Shown: positions 1-4,380 of the stretch, one piece after another | How positions within the stretch are numbered: the stretch's first letter is position 1 | Layout of the letters: the number at the start of each line of letters is the position of its first letter | DNA from: Candidatus Cloacimonadota bacterium | GTDB taxonomy: Bacteria > Cloacimonadota > Cloacimonadia > Cloacimonadales > TCS61 | Reading direction: 5' to 3' | NCBI GenBank assembly: GCA_030626645.1 | Contig: DAOUTP010000145.1 | Span: forward strand, 1-5,138 | Length of the DNA: 5,138 bases | The notes under the pieces: model-generated | What the model was told of the DNA's origin: nothing | What the model saw: only the letters and a program-made list of their open reading frames with translations | The model's database searches: none | Made by a program: the position numbers and the translations under genes

Positions 1-1138
1 CTTTGAAAGATACATTTTCCAAGATTGGATTACCTTCTTCATAATGGAAACACACATTCTCGAATTCAATGTCTCCTACAATCTCAGTTTTGGAAATTCC
101 ATCATCCAGATCTTCGATCGGTTCATCCAAAATTTCCTGAATACGTTCAATAGATACCAACGCTTTTCCCATATCGGTAAGCACTCTTCCCAATTGACGA
201 ACAGGCCAGAGCAGCATACCCACATAGGAAGTGAAAGCTAATAATGTTCCTAAAGTTATTATGCCGGTAGCAGCCCAGTATGTTCCCAAAACTGTAACAG
301 CGATAATCTGGATTAGGCTCAAAAAATCTGAAACTGACCAGTACCAAGCCAAAAGCCTGATCAATTTATATGTTAGATCTCGGTATTCTACGTTTTTTTC
401 ATCGAATTTATCGATCTCGTATTTTTGGCGGGCAAAAGCACGAACCACCCTAACACCGCTCAGATTTTCCTGCAAAACAGTGGAAAGCCTTCCTTCCGAT
501 TCATCTGATGCTTTGAAAGCAGCTTTTACCTTGATAAAAAATATTACTGCAAATGCAAAGATGAATGGAACCAGAGAAAGAGAAACCAGCGTCATTTCCA
601 CGCTCATAGGCAACATGAAAGAAAGTGCAAAGAACAGCATGAAAAATGCTCTTCCCACTTCAACCAGCTGCATCGACAAAAAACGTCGAATCGTTTCAAC
701 ATCCGATGTACAGCGTTGGATCAGATCTCCGGTTTTTGCTTTCACATGATAATCGTAAGGCAAATATTGAAGATGATCATAAACATCGTCTCTGATCTTT
801 CTGGCAATTGATTCCGAGGCAATCGCAGACCATTTTCCCTTAAAGAAAAGGAAGATGCCGCGAGAAAGTGTAAGCAAAATTAGAATGATACTGCTCATCC
901 ACAAACTTTTCTCTAATACACTTTTCCCACCCAATAAATCGAATACTTTTATGATGATCGGCTGCATCCAACCACTGGTTTCTACTGGTTTATTACCAAT
1001 AATAGAATCTATCGTAACGCGCAATACCATTGGCCAGGCAAACCGCAAAAATATTGCCGCACCTACAGCCAAGATCGAGAAAACATATAGCGATCTGTTG
1101 CCTTTCATAAAATCCCAAAGTAATTTAAATTTTTTCAT
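1..1138 (-). CDS. ABC-type multidrug/lipid exporter, transmembrane domain and start of the ATPase domain (partial, runs off left edge)
   Basis: An open frame runs on the minus strand from ATG at 1138 to the left edge without a stop (379 codons). The translation begins MKKFKLLWDFMKGNRSLYVF and has six hydrophobic segments, at roughly residues 17-38, 79-100, 161-182, 184-203, 269-292 and 294-313. This is the type I ABC exporter fold of the MsbA/LmrA/BmrA family. Typical intracellular-loop sequences are visible: GDLIQRCTSDVETIRRF near residue 137 and LQENLSGVRVVRAFARQ near 222. After about residue 355 the sequence IGDIEFENVCFHYEEGNPIL is the first strand and A-loop region of the nucleotide-binding domain. 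Walker A and the rest lie outside the window. The family exports drugs, lipids or peptides using ATP, usually as homodimers or heterodimers. The substrate cannot be read here. A modest purine-rich site (AGAG) lies 6 bases before the ATG. An intrinsic terminator lies about 67 bases upstream, suggesting control by attenuation. Confidence 0.93.
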   Translation of the reverse strand, partial: MKKFKLLWDFMKGNRSLYVFSILAVGAAIFLRFAWPMVLRVTIDSIIGNKPVETSGWMQPIIIKVFDLLGGKSVLEKSLWMSSIILILLTLSRGIFLFFKGKWSAIASESIARKIRDDVYDHLQYLPYDYHVKAKTGDLIQRCTSDVETIRRFLSMQLVEVGRAFFMLFFALSFMLPMSVEMTLVSLSLVPFIFAFAVIFFIKVKAAFKASDESEGRLSTVLQENLSGVRVVRAFARQKYEIDKFDEKNVEYRDLTYKLIRLLAWYWSVSDFLSLIQIIAVTVLGTYWAATGIITLGTLLAFTSYVGMLLWPVRQLGRVLTDMGKALVSIERIQEILDEPIEDLDDGISKTEIVGDIEFENVCFHYEEGNPILENVSFK

Positions 1139-1204
1139 AATAATCTCTTTTTAATATATTTTGTTTTAATACCTTATTTATTATCATATACACTTTTAAT
1201 AAAC

Positions 1205-1236
1205 AAAAAAAGCTCGCGGGTTTTCCCACGAGCTTT
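1205..1236 (-). terminator. Strong intrinsic terminator upstream of the ABC exporter
   Basis: On the minus strand, AAAGCTCGTGGG (1236-1225) pairs with CCCGCGAGCTTT (1220-1209) across an AAAA loop. This gives a 12-bp stem with a single U-G wobble (1228/1217), followed by a run of seven U (1211-1205). Read on the plus strand the wobble becomes a C/A mismatch and the U-run is short, so it is oriented for minus-strand transcripts. It ends 67 bases before the exporter's ATG, with no obvious consensus promoter between them. This fits a conditional terminator of a leader RNA. Confidence 0.88.
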
Positions 1237-1262
1237 CGTATCTTTATTTTTAGATACAAAAA

Positions 1263-1299
1263 TGGTGGGATAGCCCTTAATAAGGAACCAATCCCACCA
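1263..1299 (-). terminator. Second hairpin with short U-run in the leader (possible upstream terminator or switch stem)
   Basis: On the minus strand TGGTGGGAT (1299-1291) pairs with ATCCCACCA (1271-1263), a perfect 9-bp stem. A smaller inner stem, CCTT/AAGG (1285-1282 with 1278-1275), sits in the loop. Five U follow directly (1262-1258). It could act as a weak terminator, or as the pivot of the attenuator. Its 5' arm is complementary to a segment just after the leader peptide (1384-1377). Six bases of its 3' arm are complementary to the main terminator. Confidence 0.45.
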
Positions 1300-1390
1300 A
1301 TAAGTGGCTGATTTCTCAGCCTATATATTATTCAGCCATTTATAGACCTACGAATAAAGACTTCTTTGGTTTTACAGGATTGGTGTCCTG

Positions 1391-1438
1391 TTAGGCAGAA
1401 GTACCTTGAGGTACTCTGTTTTTAAAAATATTGATCAT
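1391..1438 (-). CDS. Putative 15-residue leader peptide
   Basis: ATG at 1438 opens a frame of 15 codons, MINIFKNRVPQGTSA, ending in TAA at 1393-1391. It is too short for normal gene calling but is preceded by GAGGAGG (1450-1444), the strongest ribosome-binding site on the minus strand here, five bases from the ATG. Codons for R-V-P-Q-G-T-S lie inside a hairpin (1418-1396; CAGA+GTACC/GGTAC+TCTG with one bulged U). The stop codon abuts the next hairpin, so ribosome position would directly decide which structures form. The peptide has no run of one amino acid as in biosynthetic-operon attenuators. It uses 13 different residues, which fits sensing of translation itself or of a drug rather than one charged tRNA (inference). 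No similarity to a known leader peptide is recognised. Confidence 0.6.
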   Translation of the reverse strand: MINIFKNRVPQGTSA

Positions 1439-1443
1439 GAAAA

Positions 1444-1450
1444 CCTCCTC
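1444..1450 (-). promoter_or_regulatory. Very strong ribosome-binding site of the leader peptide
   Basis: GAGGAGG on the minus strand, five bases (TTTTC) before ATG 1438, is near-perfect complementarity to the 16S rRNA 3' end. It has no other start codon to serve, because the only frame it can feed is the 15-codon peptide. This is the main argument that the tiny ORF is translated. Confidence 0.75.
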
Positions 1451-1458
1451 TAATTTAT

Positions 1459-1486
1459 TTGCGTCTTTTTTTTATATTAAACGCAA
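1459..1486 (-). repeat. Inverted repeat just upstream of the leader ribosome-binding site
   Basis: On the minus strand TTGCGTTT (1486-1479) faces AGACGCAA (1466-1459). The six outer bases are perfectly complementary, and as RNA the stem extends to 8 bp with one U-G pair. The 12-base loop is only A and T and includes TATAAA (1476-1471), which could be a -10 element. The dyad could therefore be an operator over a promoter, or a 5' hairpin of the leader RNA. I could not find a -35 at the proper distance; TTGACC at 1520-1515 is too far away. Confidence 0.4.
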
Positions 1487-1540
1487 CGACTTTTTTTCTT
1501 TTTATATTTATATCGGTCAAGTTTTTTAATATTTTATTTT

Positions 1541-1622
1541 AGATAATTTCTTTTTACTCATCAGATAATCTAGTTTAACCTATTATCGACAATTAAGTTA
1601 GCTATCTATAAAGAAATTATCT
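1541..1622. repeat. 13-bp perfect inverted repeat spanning the end of the 74-residue gene
   Basis: AGATAATTTCTTT at 1541-1553 is the exact reverse complement of AAAGAAATTATCT at 1610-1622, with 56 bases between. The right arm is coding sequence for the last residues (I-I-S-L region) of the minus-strand 74-residue protein; the left arm is in the intergenic region. The minus-strand mRNA could form a long stem enclosing a smaller GATAA/TTATC hairpin (about 1586-1563). No U-run follows, so it is not a standard intrinsic terminator. It may act as a 3'-end stabilising structure. All arms are AT-rich, which lowers confidence that it is functional. Confidence 0.4.
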
Positions 1623-1830
1623 CATTCGACCCTTGTGCACGAGCGATCTGCATTGATAGCCAAGAATGAGCTTCCTGTTCATCGGAGAATTCTCTACTCG
1701 AACAGAAAGAATCGTCATTGGCATAAAATCTCCAATAAACACTATTATTATCCTCCTTCCGCAGGATATCCATTTTAAACACATTGTCGATATTAACAAA
1801 CTTGTTTTTTTTTACTTCAATAATAATCAT
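1606..1830 (-). CDS. Small hypothetical protein (74 residues)
   Basis: ATG at 1830 follows GGAGA in AAAAGGAGAACAGT (site near 1842-1836, five-base spacing), and the frame ends in TAG at 1608-1606. The protein starts MIIIEVKKNKFVNIDNVFKM and appears to have two or three beta strands followed by a helix (about residues 48-66, FSDEQEAHSWLSMQIARAQ). It is soluble, with no signal peptide, membrane segment or cysteine motif (one Cys near 43). I do not recognise the family. The pattern of a short strand with VNIDNV, an aromatic strand (VYWRFY) and a helix beginning S-D-E-Q-E-A is seen in many small uncharacterised bacterial proteins. It starts 29 bases after the stop of the GyrI-like gene and is probably co-transcribed with it. 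The last codons take part in a 13-bp inverted repeat with downstream DNA. Confidence 0.75.
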   Translation of the reverse strand: MIIIEVKKNKFVNIDNVFKMDILRKEDNNSVYWRFYANDDSFCSSREFSDEQEAHSWLSMQIARAQGSNEIISL

Positions 1831-1859
1831 ACTGTTCTCCTTTTCTGATTTTGATTTAA

Positions 1860-2384
1860 TTAATTCTCATTAACAAAAAACATCCCATCAACTTTGTTAT
1901 CTTCTTTATCTTCCTTTGAAATTGGAATATGAATATCCATCTGTGAATCTTTCTCCCCGAATTTGAAACGGGAATCATACCACTCGATCTCGTCAGTTGC
2001 AATTAATTTATATTCACTTTCCGGAAGCCATTCATTATAAATATAATCATAGGTTTCACTAAGTGTTTCTAATGAACCGGAATGAGTGAAAACAGCTACA
2101 AGTTGCCCAGGTATTTCACGATATTCCATTCCGATTGGAATAACACTATCATCTTTAACAACCTTACAGGCTAAGTAATCAAACTCAGAATCTTCATGGA
2201 ATTCCGTACCAGTTTCATTTAAACAAATACCAAGTGAACAGTCAGGAACTGCTACCTTCTCCAGTTCATCCATTCTAACAATAAAATCGTTCCATAATTG
2301 TGGAATCCGATTTTCTTTAATACTTGTGTGTATTTTCATTCCGACAACTTTCAATGGTTTTCGCTCTGTTATTATTACTTTCAT
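1860..2384 (-). CDS. Stand-alone GyrI-like / AraC-type effector-binding domain protein
   Basis: The 174-residue product fits the GyrI-like small-molecule-binding superfamily (the BmrR/Rob effector domain) over almost its whole length. The N-terminal strand is KPLKVVGMKIHTS (residues 9-21). It is followed by IPQLWNDFIVRMDEL (27-41), GICLNE (52-57), FDYLACKVV (68-76), IPGQLVAVFTHSGSLETL (91-108), YIYNEWLPESEYK (114-126) and DEIEWYDSRF (131-140), then MDIHIPI. There is no helix-turn-helix, so it is not a transcription factor alone. Family members bind amphipathic or cationic drugs, inhibit gyrase (SbmC/GyrI) or hydrolyse small toxic molecules. Which applies here is unknown. An acidic tail of about 18 residues (KEDKEDNKVDG) follows the domain. 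ATG 2384 has GAAGAGG (2398-2392) seven bases upstream. It is likely first in an operon with the 74-residue gene and points towards the ABC exporter, which suggests a small-molecule or drug context (inference). Confidence 0.88.
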   Translation of the reverse strand: MKVIITERKPLKVVGMKIHTSIKENRIPQLWNDFIVRMDELEKVAVPDCSLGICLNETGTEFHEDSEFDYLACKVVKDDSVIPIGMEYREIPGQLVAVFTHSGSLETLSETYDYIYNEWLPESEYKLIATDEIEWYDSRFKFGEKDSQMDIHIPISKEDKEDNKVDGMFFVNEN

Positions 2385-2425
2385 AGTTCAACCTCTTCTA
2401 ATACTAATAATATAAAAAACAGTTT

Positions 2426-2453
2426 AGTAATTCCTTTGTCAAATAAAATTACT
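2426..2453. promoter_or_regulatory. Inverted repeat around a TTGACA box in the divergent intergenic region
   Basis: AGTAATT (2426-2432) and AATTACT (2447-2453) form a perfect 7-bp dyad with a 14-base spacer. The minus-strand sequence TTGACA (2442-2437) lies in the middle of the spacer, the right place for a -35 element of the GyrI-like gene; the downstream TATATT is about 23 bases away, longer than ideal. TTAGTAAT of the left arm recurs as a direct repeat at 2479-2486. The gap 2385-2521 must contain promoters for both directions. The plus-strand one for the channel is not resolvable in the AT-rich sequence. The dyad is a plausible repressor or activator site, but the regulator is not in the window. 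Confidence 0.4.
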
Positions 2454-2521
2454 TGCAAAAAAATTAATGATATTTACGTTAGTAATCAGAATTTAATAAT
2501 AATCAATAAGTTAGAGGCTTT

Positions 2522-3679
2522 GTGAAACTAAAGAGAAAGATTTACAGAAATTTAAATAAGAACAAGCATATCCTTCAATTACTGAAGAACATAATTATGA
2601 TATGTATTGTAGTACTTGCTGGTGCAATTGCTGTACTAGCAGTTGAATATAATAATCCCAGCAGTGTAATCAAGGATTTCTTCGATGCGCTCTGGTGGTC
2701 ACTGGTCACGATTACCACAGTAGGTTATGGCGATATGGTCCCCATTACTTTTTGGGGTCGGATTATTGGCATTATTTTTATATTTCTTGGATTTACAATA
2801 TTTTCACTTTTCACAGCGTTTATTGCCAGTAGTTTTATAGATAAGAAGATAAAGGAGAGAAAAGGTTTGAATAAAATAACAGAGAAAAATCATATTTTAA
2901 TCTGCGGGTGGAATAATAGCGCCAAGAAAATCCTTGATTATATCAGCAGATTAGACCCCGCAGAAATACCCAATATAGCATTGGTAAACGAATTAGATGA
3001 AGGTGAATTTTCATCTCTTCAGAACCATTATCCCGATCTACAAATAAAATTTATAATAGGGGATTTCACAAATCAGGAGATCTTGCTGAAGGCGAATATA
3101 AAAGATGCCAAGCATATCATCCTTCTTTTTGATGAGAGTAAAACAAATTCAACACCTTCTGATGAACGAACAATTATTGCCGCTCATAATATAATTTACA
3201 TGAAATTAAAAGGGAGAATAAGTATTCAACTCCACGATGAAAAATATCTCCAAAATATTCGGAGAGAGAAGATTTCTAATGTTGTTATTTATGATAATCT
3301 GGGTGGTAATCTTCTTGCAAACTCAACTGTAAATCCTTCAATTCCTGATTTTATACAGGAAGTTCTGAGATCTACCGAGGGCAAAGGATTCAAAGAGATT
3401 CCAATACCTTCTGCATTCGTAAATAAACCTTTTGAAGAACTATCTGAATTTCTTAGAGATGAACGTGATCTGATCATTTTGGGGATTGTCTCAGTTTTCC
3501 CGGAGGTCTCAATCGAAGAGATCATTTCCGATGATTCATCTACCATTGATCAATTTATTAAAAGTCAATTTGAACTGTCAGGGAAAAAATTCAAAACTGA
3601 TACAGCAAAAAATCGTGTCACACTTAAACCTGAAAATGATTATATAATTCAAGATACAGATAGAGCAATTGTATTGTAG
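2522..3679 (+). CDS. Two-transmembrane RCK-domain potassium channel
   Basis: This 385-residue protein has a basic N-terminus and TM1 (about residues 23-42). A pore helix and selectivity filter follow, DALWWSLVTITTVGYGDMVP (55-74), with the K+ signature TVGYGD. TM2 (about 78-104) has a possible glycine hinge at 90. A cytoplasmic Rossmann RCK/TrkA-N domain starts at NHILICGW (123-130) and runs to about 265. Its nucleotide loop reads GWNNSA rather than the usual GxGxxG, so NAD binding is uncertain. A TrkA-C-like region (about 287-385) appears to carry an insertion of roughly 40 residues (about 324-364) before the last strands TLKPENDYIIQDTDRAIVL. This is the layout of MthK/GsuK-type tetrameric channels gated by ions or nucleotides. 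The start is GTG at 2522 with AGAGG at 2513-2517; an in-frame TAA at 2507-2509 rules out a longer form, and the next ATG would cut into TM1. The stop TAG overlaps the next gene's ribosome-binding site. Confidence 0.94.
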   Translation: MKLKRKIYRNLNKNKHILQLLKNIIMICIVVLAGAIAVLAVEYNNPSSVIKDFFDALWWSLVTITTVGYGDMVPITFWGRIIGIIFIFLGFTIFSLFTAFIASSFIDKKIKERKGLNKITEKNHILICGWNNSAKKILDYISRLDPAEIPNIALVNELDEGEFSSLQNHYPDLQIKFIIGDFTNQEILLKANIKDAKHIILLFDESKTNSTPSDERTIIAAHNIIYMKLKGRISIQLHDEKYLQNIRREKISNVVIYDNLGGNLLANSTVNPSIPDFIQEVLRSTEGKGFKEIPIPSAFVNKPFEELSEFLRDERDLIILGIVSVFPEVSIEEIISDDSSTIDQFIKSQFELSGKKFKTDTAKNRVTLKPENDYIIQDTDRAIVL

Positions 3680-3687
3680 GAGATTTT

Positions 3688-4179
3688 ATGGATCTAGCAT
3701 TTCTTAAGAAAGTAACCCTCGTTAAAGAATTAACAACGCAGGAATTGAAAACTTTCTCTTCCAAATTAAAAACAGTAAAATATAAAGAAAATGAGTATAT
3801 AATAGAAGAGAACAAACAAAGTGATAAGCTCTTCATACTATTCAAAGGTGACGTTGTGATCTCTAAGAAAATGACAATGATAGATGAACAAGAAAAAATT
3901 GATAAAACATTCATCACGATTTGTGCAGAAGATCACGCATTTTTTGGAGAGATCGGACTTCTGAGTTTGAATAAGCGAACGGCTACCTGTAAAGCTAAAA
4001 CAGAGTGCTCTCTTTATACAATTGATCATAAAGATTTTATGAACATCTGTAAATCAAATCCTGAGATTGGTTTTAAAATACTACTTGAAATTTCACGAAA
4101 ACTTTCAAGGCTATTAGATAGGACAAATGAAGATGTTTTAAAACTCACAACAGCATTATGCTATGCATTGAAGAGTTAA
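3688..4179 (+). CDS. Stand-alone cyclic-nucleotide-binding domain protein, likely partner of the channel
   Basis: The 163-residue product is a single CRP-like cyclic-nucleotide-binding domain. Helical start FLKKVTLVKELTTQELKTFS leads into beta-roll strands (YKENEYIIEENKQSDKLFILFKGDVVIS, 32-59). The phosphate-binding cassette is FFGEIGLLSLNKRTATC (85-101). Gly87-Glu88 and Arg97-Thr98-Ala99 match the residues that hold the ribose and phosphate of cAMP or cGMP, so ligand binding looks intact. A C-terminal helix region (EISRKLSRLLDRTNEDVLKL, 134-153) follows, but there is no helix-turn-helix, so it is not a CRP/FNR transcription factor. A loop insertion, TMIDEQEKIDKT (63-74), lies between strands. 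ATG 3688 is eight bases after the channel's stop, and TAGGAGA overlaps that stop, so translational coupling is likely. The obvious inference is that it gates or binds the channel in trans. Which nucleotide it binds is not decidable. Confidence 0.92.
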   Translation: MDLAFLKKVTLVKELTTQELKTFSSKLKTVKYKENEYIIEENKQSDKLFILFKGDVVISKKMTMIDEQEKIDKTFITICAEDHAFFGEIGLLSLNKRTATCKAKTECSLYTIDHKDFMNICKSNPEIGFKILLEISRKLSRLLDRTNEDVLKLTTALCYALKS

Positions 4180-4217
4180 AACATTTTAATTTAAGGCAAA
4201 TATTAATATTATCTTTT

Positions 4218-4245
4218 TGATAAACTAAACTGACTATTTTTATCA
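4218..4245. repeat. Inverted repeat upstream of the sigma-54 promoter
   Basis: TGATAAA (4218-4224) and TTTATCA (4239-4245) form a perfect 7-bp dyad with a 14-base spacer. Its centre lies about 125 bases before the predicted start of transcription. That is the distance at which sigma-54 enhancer-binding activators usually sit, so it is a candidate activator site. The arms are AT-rich and could be chance. The rest of the gap 4180-4330 shows no gene and no clear terminator for the upstream channel operon, only an all-AT dyad TTAAAA/TTTTAA around 4176-4189. Confidence 0.3.
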
Positions 4246-4330
4246 TAAACACCATATTATCGACCATAGTTAAAATCGCATAATACCCATAACTCTTTAT
4301 CTCCCAACCAATTCTCCCTCATTTCTAAAT

Positions 4331-4347
4331 TTGGCACGACTTATGCA
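4331..4347 (+). promoter_or_regulatory. Sigma-54 (RpoN) -24/-12 promoter
   Basis: TTGGCACGACTTATGCA matches the RpoN consensus YTGGCACGrNNNTTGCW at every defined position except one (A for the first T of TTGC). The invariant GG (4333-4334) and GC (4345-4346) are separated by exactly ten bases, as required. Transcription would begin near 4358, leaving a short leader of about 23 bases before ATG 4381 with its AGGAGG site at 4370-4375. Such promoters need an ATP-dependent enhancer-binding activator, which is not encoded in the window. Confidence 0.8.
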
Positions 4348-4380
4348 TATTTATTCTACCAGATAGATAAGGAGGAGAAA

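Larger units (their letters stand above)
1205..1438 (-). promoter_or_regulatory. Candidate ribosome-dependent attenuator leader of the ABC exporter
   Basis: Read on the minus strand, this region contains in order: a 15-codon ORF (1438-1391) that itself holds a hairpin (1418-1396); a hairpin ACAGGA/TCCTGT (1391-1374) that begins at the ORF's stop codon; a GGCTGA-GAAA-TCAGCC stem with a GNRA tetraloop (1320-1305 region); a 9-bp stem TGGTGGGAT/ATCCCACCA (1299-1263); a small GTATCT/AGATAC hairpin (1257-1238); and a strong terminator (1236-1205). Peptide, structured RNA, terminator and exporter lie on one strand, as in known leader-peptide attenuators of antibiotic-resistance and ABC genes. Segment 1384-1377 (ACCAATCC) is exactly complementary to 1294-1287 (GGATTGGT). 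That pairing would break both neighbouring stems. Segment 1270-1265 (TCCCAC) can pair with 1229-1224 (GTGGGA) of the terminator. The switch is my inference. The alternative is an independent small transcript ending at its own terminator, with the exporter using its own weak promoter around 1180-1190. Confidence 0.6.

Noticed and set aside
231..1154. Plus-strand open frames at 231-749 and 855-1154
   Set aside because: They lie opposite the clear ABC-exporter reading frame on the minus strand, have no ribosome-binding site and their translations show no domain.
1205..1440. T-box riboswitch
   Set aside because: There is no AGGGTGGNACCGCG-type T-box sequence or specifier-loop layout; GGTGGGAT is explained by a local 9-bp stem, and the gene downstream is an exporter.
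1515..1520. TTGACC as the -35 of a leader promoter
   Set aside because: No -10 lies 15-19 bases downstream on the minus strand; TATAAA candidates are 8 or 38 bases away.
3289..4029. Minus-strand open frames inside the channel and cyclic-nucleotide-binding genes
   Set aside because: They are antisense shadows of two well-supported genes, with low-complexity translations and no start signals.
3688..4179. CRP/FNR-family transcription factor
   Set aside because: The protein ends about 60 residues before a helix-turn-helix domain would be complete, and it is coupled to a channel gene.
1581..4264. Exact 10-base direct repeat TATTATCGAC at 1581-1590 and 4255-4264
   Set aside because: In an AT-rich 5-kb window, shared 10-mers are expected by chance and the flanks do not match.
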